Notes under the pieces: model-generated
Database searches by the model: none
Told to the model about the DNA's origin: nothing
Seen by the model: only the letters and a program-made list of their open reading frames with translations
Position numbers and translations under genes: made by a program
Shown here: positions 49,216 through 62,210 of the stretch, piece after piece
Layout: each line of letters opens with the position of its first letter
Position numbering within the stretch: position 1 is the first letter of the stretch
Origin: Nematostella vectensis
Lineage: Eukaryota; Cnidaria; Anthozoa; Actiniaria; Edwardsiidae
Length of the DNA: 64,000 nt
Assembly: GCF_932526225.1 (NCBI RefSeq)
Contig: NC_064045.1
Coordinates: forward strand, 1,178,001 to 1,242,000
Direction: 5' to 3'

Positions 49216-50144
49216 TTTAAAAATTCATACTGCTAGTTTTGCCGCTTTTAATTTAACATATACCATTGTCTGGTCTTGCAAATAAATAATAAGAGATACT
49301 TTATACATTTCAATATATACAGAAATACTTTATATATTAATATAATATAAGAGTCTCCAGAGGGACTTTGAAGGCTGTTCCAAAAATGTGCTTATTATAA
49401 ATGTACGACCTACTTTGGGTTTAGAAGTTTGTGAGAAGTCATTGAATATCTTATTCGGTTTTGATTTATCTGGTGTACTGACTAGTCCTGGTGCAGGTGC
49501 CAATGGCCAGATTAGAAGAGTTCTGGGCTCTTGTCAAAGTCGTATTCGTTTTTTATTTTTCGGTGTATTGAATAGTCCACATGGTGTTCTTTGTTAAAGG
49601 GAAGTCTCAAAACTTCTGGGTTGGACCGCATATGGTACTTCTAAGAGCCTCTCGAGAGAACAAGCCTTATCTAGATTTTTTTGGTCAGTCCTGTCACGCC
49701 CAGGGCATGCACAAACACGTGTGGGCCGCACCCACCATCACTTTTGTAATGGTCCCTCTTCCTTATCACAAGTCTGGTACTCTTAACATTATGTGGTGTC
49801 ATGGAGTAATGTACTCTTACATGAGAGAGAAAGCGTCTTTTGTTTTAATTTTATATTGAAACCCGTGTCAACAGGTGTAAAGTGTATTAACACTAGCTTT
49901 ACACCTATAAAATATCAACGACTATCTGTGATAGAAGTGGCTGGCGTAATGACAGCTTGGCTTGCTTGAATCTGCCTTGTATTTGGCTAGAACTAGTTCT
50001 TTGATCTCGAACGGGTAAAGGGGCCCATGCAGGTTATTTTTTTTCACGATATACACCTTATAATTATAATTGATGTCCATCGCAATCCCTGCTTCCTAAA
50101 GTTAGTGCCTAGTGCACCACTGGAGTCCAATGGACTCCGAGAAA
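49216..50144 (+). repeat. Monomer 47, type F
   Basis: Shares TTATTATAAATG, GAAACCCGTG and AAGTTAGTGCC with monomer 39. Has GAGAACAAGCC next to GGTCAGTCC, and the ORF is open. Confidence 0.93.
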
Positions 50145-51071
50145 TTTAAAAATGCATACTGCTAGTTTTGCCGCTGTTAATTTATCATATACCATTGTCT
50201 GGTCTCGCAAATAAATAATAAGAGATACATTATATATTTCAATATATACAGAAATACTTTATATATTAATATGATATAAGAGTCTCCAGAGAGACTTTGA
50301 AGGCTGTTCCAAAACTGTGCTTATTATACATGTACGACCTACTTTGGGTTTAGAAGTATGTGAGAAGTCATTGAATATCTTATTCGGTTTTGATTCTCTG
50401 GTTACTGACAAGTCCTGGTGCAGGTGCTAATGGCCAGATTAGAAGAGTTCTGGGCTCTTGTCAAAGTCGTATTCGTTTTTTTTTTCGGTGTTTTGAATAG
50501 TCCACATGGTGTTCTTTGTTGAAGGGAAGTCTCAAAACTTCTGGGTTGGACCGCATGTGGTACTTCTAAGAGCCTCTCGAGAGAACAAGCCTTATCTAGA
50601 TTTTTTTGGTCCGTCCTGTCACGCCCAGGGCATGCACAAACACGTGTGGGCACCGACCCCTATCACTTTTGTAATGGTCCTTCTTCCCTATCACAAGTCT
50701 GCTACTCATAACATTATGTGGTGTCATAGAGTAATGTACTCTAACATGAGAGAGAAAGCGTCTTTTGTTTTCATTTTATATTGAAACCTGTGTCAACAGG
50801 TGTAAAGTGTATTAACACTAGCTTTACACCTGTAAAATATCAGCAACTATCTGTGATAGAAGTGGCTGGCGTAATGACAGCTTGGCTTGCTTGAATCTCT
50901 GCCTTGTATTTGGCTAGAACTAGTTCTTTGATCTCGAACGGGTAAAGGGGCCCATGCAGGTTATTTTTTTTCACGATATACACCTCATAATTATAATTGA
51001 TGTCCATCGCAATCCCTGCTTCCTAAAGTTAGAGCCTAGTGCACCACTGGAGTCCAATGGACTCCGTGAAA
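50145..51071 (+). repeat. Monomer 48, type J
   Basis: Matches monomer 40 (AATATGATATAAG) at an offset of 8,157 bp. Confidence 0.93.
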
Positions 51072-51998
51072 TTTAAAAATGCATACCGCTAGTTTTGCCG
51101 CTGTTAATTTATCATATACCATTGTCTGGTCTCGCAAATAAATAATAAGAGATACATTATATATTTCAATATATACAGAAATACTTTATATGTTAATATA
51201 ATATGAGTCTCCAGAGGGACTTTGAAGGCTGTTCCAAAACTGTGCTTATTATACATGTACGACCTACTTTGGGTTTAGAAGTTTGTGAGAAGTCATTGAA
51301 TATCTTATTCGGTTTTGATTCTCTGGTTACTGACAAGTCCTGGTGCAGGTGCCAATGGCCAGATTAGAAGAATTCTGGGCTCTTGTCAAAGTCGTATTCG
51401 GTTTTTATTTTTCGGTGTATTGAATAGTCCACATAGTGTTCTTTGTTGAAGGGAAGTCTCAAAACTTCTGGGTTGGACCGCATATGGTACTTTTAAGAGC
51501 CTCTCGAGAGAACAAGCCTTATCTAGATTTTTTTGGTCCGTCCTGTCACGCCCAGGGCATGCACAAACACGTGAGGGCACCAACCCCCATCACTTTTGTA
51601 ATGGTCCTTCTTCCTTATCACAAGTCTGCTACTCATAACATTATGTGGTGTCATGGAGTAATGTACTCTTACATGAGAGAGAAAGCGTCTTTTGTTTTAA
51701 TTTTATATTGAAACCTGAGTCAACAGGTGTAAAGTGTATTAACACTAGCTTTACACCTGTAAAATATCAGCAACTATCTGTGATAGAAGTGGCTGGCGTA
51801 AAGACAGCTTGGCTTGCTTGAATCTCTGCCTTGTATTTGGATAGAACTAGTTCTTTGATCTCGAACGGGTAAAGGGGCCCATGCAGGTTATTTTTTTTCA
51901 CGATATACACCTTATAATTATAATTGATGTCCATCGCAATCCCTGCTTCCTAAAGTTAGAGCCTAGTGCACCACTGGAGTCCAATGGACTCCGACAAA
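51072..51998 (+). repeat. Monomer 49, type K
   Basis: Has the 2-bp loss of the K subtype. Unlike monomers 41 and 43 it is followed by an A monomer. Private CCGACAAAT at its end. Confidence 0.93.
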
Positions 51999-52912
51999 TT
52001 TAAAAATTCATACTGCTAGTTTTGCCGCTGTTAATTTAACATATACCATTGTCTGGTCTTGCAAATAAATAATAAGAGATGCTTTATACATTTCAATATA
52101 TACAGAAATACTTTATATATTAATATAATATAAGAGTCTCCAGAGGGACTTTGAAGGCTGTTCCAAAACTGTGCTTATTATACATGTACGACCTACTTTG
52201 GGTTTAGAAGTTTGTGAGAAGTCATTGAATATCTTATTCGGTTTTGATTCTCTGGTGTACTGACTAGTCCTGGTGGAGGTGCTAATGGCCAGATTAGAAG
52301 AGTTCTGGGCTCTTGTCAAAGTCGTATTCGTTTTTTTATTTTTCGGTGTTTTGAATAGTCCACATGGTGTTCTTTGTTAAAGGGAAGTCTCAAAACTTCT
52401 GGGTTGGACCGCATATGGTACTTCTAAGAGCCTCTCGAGAGAACCAGCCTTATCTAGATTTTTTTGGTCCGTCCTGTCACGCCCAGGGCATGCACAAACA
52501 CGTGTGGGCCGCACCCACCATCACTTTTGTAATGGTCCCTCTTCCTTATCACAAGTCTGGTACTCTTAACATTATGTGGTGTCATGGAGTAATGTTAAAG
52601 CGTCTTTTGTTTTCATTTTATATTGAAACCTGTGTCAACAGGTGTAAAGTGTATTAACACTAGCTTTACACCTGTAAAATATCAGCAACTATCTGTGATA
52701 GAAGTGGCTGGCGTAATAACAGCTTGGCTTGCTTGAATCTCTGCCTTGTATTTGGCTAGAACTAGTTCTTTGATCTCGAACGGGTAAAGGGCCCCATGCA
52801 GGTTTTTTTTTTTACGATATACACCTTATAATTATAATTGATGTCCATCGCAATCCCTGCTTCCTAAAGTTAGAGCCTAGTGCACCACTGGAGTCCAATG
52901 GACTCCGTGAAA
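51999..52912 (+). repeat. Monomer 50, type A
   Basis: 914 bp with the 16-bp deletion. Sits 51,998 bp after monomer 1 and shares its GTCATGGAG. Private GAGATGCTTTA, and GGGCCCCATG in place of GGGGCCCATG. Confidence 0.93.
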
Positions 52913-53843
52913 TTTAAAAATGCATACCGCTAGTTTTGCCGCTGTTAATTTATCATATACCATTGTCTGGTCTCGCAAATAAATAATAAGAGATACATTA
53001 TATATTTCAATATATACAGAAATACTTTATATGTTAATATAATATAAGAGTCTCCAGAGGGACTTTGAAGGCTGTTCCAAAACTGTGCTTATTATACATG
53101 TACGACCTACTTTGGGTTTAGAAGTTTGTGAGAAGTCATTGAATATCTTATTCGGTTTTGATTCTCTGGTGTACTGACTAGTCCTGGTGCAGGTGCCAAT
53201 GGCCAGATTAGAAGAATTCTGGGCTCTTGTCAAAGTCGTATTCGTTTTTTATTTTTCGGTGTATTGAATAGTCCACATAGTGTTCTTTGTTGAAGGGAAG
53301 TCTCAAAACTTCTGGGTTGGACCGCATATGGTACTTCTAAGAGCCTCTCGAGAGAACAAGCCTTATCTAGATTTTTTTGGTCCGTCCTGTCACGCCCAGG
53401 GCATGCACAAACACGTGTGGGCCTCACCCCCCATCACTTTTGTAATGGTCCCTTCTCCTTATCACAAGTCTGCTACTCATAACATTATGTGGTGTCATGG
53501 AGTAATGTACTCTTACATGAGAGAGAAAGCGTCTTTTGTTTTAATTTTATATTGAAACCTGAGTCAACAGGTGTAAAGTGTATTAACACTAGCTTTACAC
53601 CTGTAAAATATCAGCAACTATCTGTGATAGAAGTGGCTTACGTAAAGACAGCTTGGCTTGCTTGAATCTCTGCCTTGTATTTGGATAGAACTAGTTCTTT
53701 GATCTCGAACGGGTAAAGGGGCCCATGTAGGTTATTTTTTTTTCACGATATACACCTTATAATTATAATTGATGTCCATCGCAATCCCTGCTTCCTAAAG
53801 CTAGAGCCTAGTAGACCACTGGAGTCCAATGGACTCCGAGAAT
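52913..53843 (+). repeat. Monomer 51, type B
   Basis: Second B copy, with CCATGTAGG and CTAGTAGACC. Private GTGGCTTACGTAAAG. Confidence 0.93.
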
Positions 53844-54771
53844 TTTAAAAATTCATACTGCTAGTTTTGCCGCTGTTAATTTAACATATCCCATTGTCTG
53901 GTCTTGCAAATAAATAATAAGAGATACTTTATACATTTCAATATATACAGAAATACTTTGTATATTAATATAATATAAGAGTCTCCAGAGGGACTTTGAA
54001 GGCTGTTCCAAAAATGTGCTTATTATACATGTACGACTTACTTTGGGTTTAGAAGTTTGTGAGAAGTCATTGAATATCTTATTCGGTTTTGATTCTCTGG
54101 TGTACTGACTAGTCCTGGTGCAGGTGCCAATGGCCAGATTAGAAGAGTTCTGGGCTCTTGTCAAAGTCGTATTAGTTTTTTATTTTTCGGTGTATTGAAT
54201 AGTCCACATGGTGTTCTTTGTTGAAGGGAAGTCTCAAAACTTCTGGGTTGGACCGCATATGGTACTTCTAAGAGCCTCTCGAGAGAACCAGCCTTATCTA
54301 GATTTTTTTGGTCCGTCCTGTCACGCCCAGGGCATGCACAAACACGTGTGGGCCGCACCCACCATCACTTTTGTAATGGTCCCTCTTCCTTATCACAAGT
54401 CTGGTACTCTTAACATTATGTGGTGTCATGGAGTAATGTACTCTTACATGAGAGAGAAAGCGTCTTTTGTTTTAATTTTATATTGAAACCTGTGTCAACA
54501 GGTGTAAAGTGTATTAACACTAGCTTTACACCTATAAAATATCAACAACTATCTGTGATAGAAGTGGCTGGCGTAATGACAGCTTGGCTTGCTTGAATCT
54601 GCCTTGTATTTGGCTAGAACTAGTTCTTTGATCTCGAACGGGTAAAGGGGCCCATGCAGGTTTTTTTTTTTCACGCTATACACCTTATAATTATAATTGA
54701 TGTCCATCGCAATCCCTGCTTCCTGAAGTTAGAGCCTAGTGCACCACTGGAGTCCAATGGACTCCGGGAAA
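53844..54771 (+). repeat. Monomer 52, type C
   Basis: Begins with GAATTTTAAAA instead of GAAATTTAAAA. Has CACGCTATAC, TCCTGAAGTT and CCGGGAAAT at its 3' side. Confidence 0.93.
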
Positions 54772-55698
54772 TTTAAAAATTCATACTGCTAGTTTTGCCG
54801 CTGTTAATTTAACATATACCATTGTCTGGTCTTGCAAATAAATAATAAGAGATACTTTATACATTTCAATATATACAGAAATACTTTGTATATTAATATA
54901 ATATAAGAGTCTCCAGAGGGACTTTGAAGGCTGTTCCAAAAATGTGCTTATTATACATGTACGACCTACTTTGGGTTTAGAAGTTTGTGAGAAGTCATTG
55001 AATATCTTATTCGGTTTTGATTCTCTGGTGTACTGACTAGTCCTGGTGCAGGTGCCAATGGCCAGATTAGAAGAGTTCTGGGCTCTTGTCAAAGTCGTAT
55101 TCGTTTTTTTTTTTGGTGTATTGAATAGTCCACATGGTGTTCTTTGTTGAAGGGAAGTCTCAAAACTTCTTGGTTGGACCGCATATGGTACTTCTAAGAG
55201 CCTCTCGAGAGAACAAGCCTTATCTAGATTTTTTTGGTCCGTCCTGTCACGCCCAGGGCATGCACAAACACGTATGGGCCTCACCCCCCATCACTTTTGT
55301 AATGGTCCCTCTTCCTTATCACAAGTCTGCTACTCATAACATTATGTGGTGTCATGGAGTAATGTACTCTTACATGAGAGAGAAAGCGTCTTTTGTTTTA
55401 ATTTTATATTGAAACCTGAGTCAACAGGTGTAAAGTGTATTAACACTAGCTTTACACCTGTAAAATATCAGCAACTATCTGTGATAGAAGTGGCTGGCGT
55501 AAAGACAGCTTGGCTTGCTTGAATCTCTGCCTTGTATTTGGATAGAACTAGTTCTTTGATCTCGAACGGGTAAAGGGGCCCATGCAGGCTATTTTTTTCA
55601 CGATATACACCTTATAATTATAATTGATGTCCACCGCAATCCCTGCTTCCTAAAGTTAGAGCATAGTGCACCAATGGGGTCCAATGGACACCGAGAAA
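54772..55698 (+). repeat. Monomer 53, type E2
   Basis: Like E but with CTTTGTATATT, GATTCTCTGG, an uninterrupted T run before GGTGTATTG, CTTCTTGGTTGG and CACGTATGGGCC. The 3' palindrome is decayed to GGGGTCCAATGGACACC. Confidence 0.93.
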
Positions 55699-56630
55699 TT
55701 TAAAAATGCATACTGCTAGTTTTGCCGCTGTTAATTTAACATATACCATTGTCTGGTCTTGCAAATAAATAATAAGAGATACTTTATACATTTCAATATA
55801 TACAGAAATACTTTATATATTAATATAATATAAGAGTCTCCAGAGGGACTTTGAAGGCTGTTCCAAAAATGTGCTTATTATACATGTACGACCTACTTTG
55901 GGTTTAGAAGTTTGTCAGAAGTCATTGAATATCTTATTCGGTTTTGATTTATCTGGTGTACTGACTAGTCCTGGTGCAGGTGCCAATGGCCAGATTAGAA
56001 GAGTTCTGGGCTCTTGTCAAAGTCGTATTCGTTTTTTATTTTTTCGGTGTATTGAATAGTCCACATGGTGTTCTTTGTTAAAGGGAAGTCTCAAAACTTC
56101 TGGGTTGGACCGCATATGGTACTTCTAAGAGCCTCTCGAGAGAACCAGCCTTATCTAGATTTTTTTGGTCCGTCCTGTCACGCCCAGGGCATGCACAAAC
56201 ACGTGTGGGCCGCACCCACCATCACTTTTGTAATGGTCCCTCTTCCTTATCACAAGTCTGGTACTCTTAACATTATGTGGTGTCATGGAGTAATGTACTC
56301 TTACATGAGAGAGAAAGCGTCTTTTGTTTTCATTTTATATTGAAACCTGTGTCAACAGGTGTAAAGTGTATTAACACTAGCTTTACACCTGTAAAATATT
56401 AACAACTATCTGTGATAGAAGTGGCTGGCGTAATGACAGCTTGGCTTGCTTGAATCTCTGCCTTGTATTTGGATAGAACTAGTTCTTTGATCTCGAACGG
56501 GTAAAGGGGCCCATGCAGGCTATTTTTTTTCACGATATACACCTTATAATTATAATTGATGTCCATCGCAATCCCTGCTTCCTAAAGCTAGAGCCTAGTA
56601 GACCACTGGAGTCCAATGGACTCCGAGAAT
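55699..56630 (+). repeat. Monomer 54, type D
   Basis: D marks, but its 3' end carries AAAGCTAGAGCCTAGTAGACC, normally found at a B-C boundary. This shows where the C-E2-D trimer was joined to a second C. Confidence 0.93.
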
Positions 56631-57558
56631 TTTAAAAATTCATACTGCTAGTTTTGCCGCTGTTAATTTAACATATCCCATTGTCTGGTCTTGCAAATAA
56701 ATAATAAGAGATACTTTATACATTTCAATATATACAGAAATACTTTGTATATTAATATAATATAAGAGTCTCCAGAGGGACTTTGAAGGCTGTTCCAAAA
56801 ATGTGCTTATTATACATGTACGACTTACTTTGGGTTTAGAAGTTTGTGAGAAGTCATTGAATATCTTATTCGGTTTTGATTCTCTGGTGTACTGACTAGT
56901 CCTGGTGCAGGTGCCAATGGCCAGATTAGAAGAGTTCTGGGCTCTTGTCAAAGTCGTATTAGTTTTTTATTTTTCGGTGTATTGAATAGTCCACATGGTG
57001 TTCTTTGTTGAAGGGAAGTCTCAAAACTTCTGGGTTGGACCGCATATGGTACTTCTAAGAGCCTCTCGAGAGAACCAGCCTTATCTAGATTTTTTTGGTC
57101 CGTCCTGTCACGCCCAGGGCATGCACAAACACGTGTGGGCCGCACCCACCATCACTTTTGTAATGGTCCCTCTTCCTTATCACAAGTCTGGTACTCTTAA
57201 CATTATGTGGTGTCATGGAGTAATGTACTCTTACATGAGAGAGAAAGCGTCTTTTGTTTTAATTTTATATTGAAACCTGTGTCAACAGGTGTAAAGTGTA
57301 TTAACACTAGCTTTACACCTATAAAATATCAACAACTATCTGTGATAGAAGTGGCTGGCGTAATGACAGCTTGGCTTGCTTGAATCTGCCTTGTATTTGG
57401 CTAGAACTAGTTCTTTGATCTCGAACGGGTAAAGGGGCCCATGCAGGTTTTTTTTTTTCACGCTATACACCTTATAATTATAATTGATGTCCATCGCAAT
57501 CCCTGCTTCCTGAAGTTAGAGCCTAGTGCACCACTGGAGTCCAATGGACTCCGGGAAA
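56631..57558 (+). repeat. Monomer 55, type C
   Basis: Same marks and ORF translation as monomer 52, 2,787 bp upstream. Confidence 0.93.
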
Positions 57559-58485
57559 TTTAAAAATTCATACTGCTAGTTTTGCCGCTGTTAATTTAAC
57601 ATATACCATTGTCTGGTCTTGCAAATAAATAATAAGAGATACTTTATACATTTCAATATATACAGAAATACTTTGTATATTAATATAATATAAGAGTCTC
57701 CAGAGGGACTTTGAAGGCTGTTCCAAAAATGTGCTTATTATACATGTACGACCTACTTTGGGTTTAGAAGTTTGTGAGAAGTCATTGAATATCTTATTCG
57801 GTTTTGATTCTCTGGTGTACTGACTAGTCCTGGTGCAGGTGCCAATGGCCAGATTAGAAGAGTTCTGGGCTCTTGTCAAAGTCGTATTCGTTTTTTTTTT
57901 TGGTGTATTGAATAGTCCACATGGTGTTCTTTGTTGAAGGGAAGTCTCAAAACTTCTTGGTTGGACCGCATATGGTACTTCTAAGAGCCTCTCGAGAGAA
58001 CAAGCCTTATCTAGATTTTTTTGGTCCGTCCTGTCACGCCCAGGGCATGCACAAACACGTATGGGCCTCACCCCCCATCACTTTTGTAATGGTCCCTCTT
58101 CCTTATCACAAGTCTGCTACTCATAACATTATGTGGTGTCATGGAGTAATGTACTCTTACATGAGAGAGAAAGCGTCTTTTGTTTTAATTTTATATTGAA
58201 ACCTGAGTCAACAGGTGTAAAGTGTATTAACACTAGCTTTACACCTGTAAAATATCAGCAACTATCTGTGATAGAAGTGGCTGGCGTAAAGACAGCTTGG
58301 CTTGCTTGAATCTCTGCCTTGTATTTGGATAGAACTAGTTCTTTGATCTCGAACGGGTAAAGGGGCCCATGCAGGCTATTTTTTTCACGATATACACCTT
58401 ATAATTATAATTGATGTCCACCGCAATCCCTGCTTCCTAAAGTTAGAGCATAGTGCACCAATGGGGTCCAATGGACACCGAGAAA
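57559..58485 (+). repeat. Monomer 56, type E2
   Basis: Same marks and ORF translation as monomer 53. Confidence 0.93.
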
Positions 58486-59417
58486 TTTAAAAATGCATAC
58501 TGCTAGTTTTGCCGCTGTTAATTTAACATATACCATTGTCTGGTCTTGCAAATAAATAATAAGAGATACTTTATACATTTCAATATATACAGAAATACTT
58601 TATATATTAATATAATATAAGAGTCTCCAGAGGGACTTTGAAGGCTGTTCCAAAAATGTGCTTATTATACATGTACGACCTACTTTGGGTTTAGAAGTTT
58701 GTCAGAAGTCATTGAATATCTTATTCGGTTTTGATTTATCTGGTGTACTGACTAGTCCTGGTGCAGGTGCCAATGGCCAGATTAGAAGAGTTCTGGGCTC
58801 TTGTCAAAGTCGTATTCGTTTTTTATTTTTTCGGTGTATTGAATAGTCCACATGGTGTTCTTTGTTAAAGGGAAGTCTCAAAACTTCTGGGTTGGACCGC
58901 ATATGGTACTTCTAAGAGCCTCTCGAGAGAACCAGCCTTATCTAGATTTTTTTGGTCCGTCCTGTCACGCCCAGGGCATGCACAAACACGTGTGGGCCGC
59001 ACCCACCATCACTTTTGTAATGGTCCCTCTTCCTTATCACAAGTCTGGTACTCTTAACATTATGTGGTGTCATGGAGTAATGTACTCTTACATGAGAGAG
59101 AAAGCGTCTTTTGTTTTCATTTTATATTGAAACCTGTGTCAACAGGTGTAAAGTGTATTAACACTAGCTTTACACCTGTAAAATATTAACAACTATCTGT
59201 GATAGAAGTGGCTGGCGTAATGACAGCTTGGCTTGCTTGAATCTCTGCCTTGTATTTGGATAGAACTAGTTCTTTGATCTCGAACGGGTAAAGGGGCCCA
59301 TGCAGGCTATTTTTTTTCACGATATACACCTTATAATTATAATTGATGTCCACCGCAATCCCTGCTTCCTAAAGTTAGAGCCTAGTGCACCACTGGAGTC
59401 CAATGGACTCCGAGAAA
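58486..59417 (+). repeat. Monomer 57, type D
   Basis: D marks with the normal D-E 3' end (GGAGTCCAATGGACTCC), as in monomer 4. Confidence 0.93.
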
Positions 59418-60348
59418 TTTAAAAATGCATACTGCTAGTTTTGCCGCTGTTAATTTAACATATACCATTGTCTGGTCTTGCAAAAAAATAATAAGAGATA
59501 CTTTATACATTTCAATATATACAGAAATACTTTATATATTAATATAATATAAGAGTCTCCAGAGGGACTTTGAAGGCTGTTCCAAAAATGTGCTTATTAT
59601 ACATGTACGACCTACTTTGGGTTTAGAAGTTTGTGAGAAGTCATTGAATATCTTATTCGGTTTTGATTTATCTGGTGTACTGACTAGTCCTGGTGCAGGT
59701 GCCAATGGCCAGATTAGAAGAGTTCTGGGCTCTTGTCAAAGTCGTATTAGTTTTTTTATTTTTCGGTGTATTGAATAGTCCACATGGTGTTCTTTGTTGA
59801 AGGGAAGTCTCAAAACTTCTGGGTTGGACCGCATATGGTACTTCTAAGAGCCTCTCGAGAGAACAAGCCTTATCTAGATTTTTTTGGTCCGTCCTGTCAC
59901 GCCCAGGGCATGCACAAACACGTGTGGGCCTCACCCCCCATCACTTTTGTAATGGTCCCTCTTCCTTATCACAAGTCTGCTACTCATAACATTATGTGGT
60001 GTCATGGAGTAATGTACTCTTACATGAGAGAGAAAGCGTCTTTTGTTTTAATTTTATATTGAAACCTGAGTCAACAGGTGTAAAGTGTATTAACACTAGC
60101 TTTACACCTGTAAAATATCAGCAACTATCTGTGATAGAAGTGGCTGGCGTAAAGACAGCTTGGCTTGCTTGAATCTCTGCCTTGTATTTGGATAGAACTA
60201 GTTCTTTGATCTCGAACGGGTAAAGGGGCCCATGCAGGCTATTTTTTTCACGATATACACCTTATAATTATAATTGATGTCCACCGCAATCCCTGCTTCC
60301 TAAAGTTAGAGCATAGTGCACCAATGGGGTCCAATGGACACCGAGAAA
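59418..60348 (+). repeat. Monomer 58, type E
   Basis: Corresponds to monomer 5, offset 55,712 bp. Private TTGCAAAAAAATAATAAG. Confidence 0.93.
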
Positions 60349-61280
60349 TTTAAAAATGCATACTGCTAGTTTTGCCGCTGTTAATTTAACATATACCATT
60401 GTCTGGTCTTGCAAATAAATAATAAGAGATACTTTATACATTTCAATATATACAGAAATACTTTATATATTAATATAATATAAGAGTCTCCAGAGGGACT
60501 TTGAAGGCTGTTCCAAAAATGTGCTTATTATACATGTACGACCTACTTTGGGTTTAGAAGTTTGTCAGAAGTCATTGAATATCTTATTCGGTTTTGATTT
60601 ATCTGGTGTACTGACTAGTCCTGGTGCAGGTGCCAATGGCCAGATTAGAAGAGTTCTGGGCTCTTGTCAAAGTCGTATTCGTTTTTTATTTTTTCGGTGT
60701 ATTGAATAGTCCACATGGTGTTCTTTGTTAAAGGGAAGTCTCAAAACTTCTGGGTTGGACCGCATATGGTACTTCTAAGAGCCTCTCGAGAGAACCAGCC
60801 TTATCTAGATTTTTTTGGTCCGTCCTGTCACGCCCAGGGCATGCACAAACACGTGTGGGCCGCACCCACCATCACTTTTGTAATGGTCCCTCTTCCTTAT
60901 CACAAGTCTGGTACTCTTAACATTATGTGGTGTCATGGAGTAATGTACTCTTACATGAGAGAGAAAGCGTCTTTTGTTTTCATTTTATATTGAAACCTGT
61001 GTCAACAGGTGTAAAGTGTATTAACACTAGCTTTACACCTGTAAAATATTAACAACTATCTGTGATAGAAGTGGCTGGCGTAATGACAGCTTGGCTTGCT
61101 TGAATCTCTGCCTTGTATTTGGATAGAACTAGTTCTTTGATCTCGAACGGGTAAAGGGGCCCATGCAGGCTATTTTTTTTCACGATATACACCTTATAAT
61201 TATAATTGATGTCCACCGCAATCCCTGCTTCCTAAAGTTAGAGCCTAGTGCACCACTGGAGTCCAATGGACTCCGAGAAA
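60349..61280 (+). repeat. Monomer 59, type D
   Basis: D copy 1,863 bp after monomer 57, completing a D-E-D stretch. Confidence 0.93.
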
Positions 61281-62210
61281 TTTAAAAATGCATACTGCTA
61301 GTTTTGCCGCTGTTAATTTAACATATACCATTGTCTGGTCTTGCAAATAAATAATAAGAGATACTTTATACATTTCAATATATACAGAAATACTTTATAT
61401 ATTAATATAATATAAGAGTCTCCAGAGGGACTTTGAAGGCTGTTCCAAAAATGTGCTTATTATACATGTACGACCTACTTTGGGTTTAGAAGTTTGTGAG
61501 AAGTCATTGAATATCTTATTCGGTTTTGATTTATCTGGTGTACTGACTGGTCCTGGTGCAGGTGCCAATGGCCAGATTAGAAGAGTTCTGGGCTCTTGTC
61601 AAAGTCGTATTCGTTTTTTATTTTTCGGTGTATTGAATAGTCCACATGGTGTTCTTTGTTAAAGGGAAGTCTCAAAACTTCTGGGTTGGACCGCATATGG
61701 TACTTCTAAGAGCCTCTCGAGAGAACCAGCCTTATCTAGATTTTTTTGGTCCGTCCTGTCACGCCCAGGGCATGCACAAACACGTGTGGGCCGCACCCAC
61801 CATCACTTTTGTAATGGTCCCTCTTCCTTATCACAAGTCTGGTACTCTTAACATTATGTGGTGTCATGGAGTAATGTACTCTTACATGAGAGAGAAAGCG
61901 TCTTTTGTTTTAATTTTATATTGAAACCTGTGTCAACAGGTGGAAAGTGTATTAACACTAGCTTTACACCTATAAAATATCAACAACTATCTGTGATAGA
62001 AGTGGCTGGCGTAATGACAGCTTGGCTTGCTTGAATCTGTCTTGTATTTGGCTAGAACTAGTTCTTTGATCTCGAACGGGTAAAGGGGCCCATGCAGGTT
62101 TTTTTTTTTTCACGCTATACACCTTATAATTATAATTGATGTCCATCGCAATCCCTGCTTCCTAAAGTTAGAGCCTAGTGCACCACTGGAGTCCGATGGA
62201 CTCCGAGAAA
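61281..62210 (+). repeat. Monomer 60, type X (F-like)
   Basis: F-like 5' half with private CTGACTGGTCC, but GAGAACCAGCC and GGTCCGTCC rather than F marks. Private CAGGTGGAAAG breaks the hairpin arm. Also private GGAGTCCGATGG. Confidence 0.92.

Larger units (their letters stand above)
53844..56630 (+). repeat. C-E2-D trimer duplication, first copy
   Basis: 2,787 bp of LINE-free monomers. The D unit ends with B-type 3' marks (CTAGTAGACC), showing the join to the next C. Confidence 0.88.
56631..59417 (+). repeat. C-E2-D trimer duplication, second copy
   Basis: 2,787 bp. All ORF positions correspond to the first copy at the same offset. It continues into E (monomer 58). Confidence 0.88.

Noticed and set aside
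54781-55284. Minus-strand open frame of 167 codons (also at 57568-58071)
   Set aside because: It is the usual minus-strand shadow frames joined because the T run in E2 monomers has a different length. It is absent in other types and has no recognisable family.
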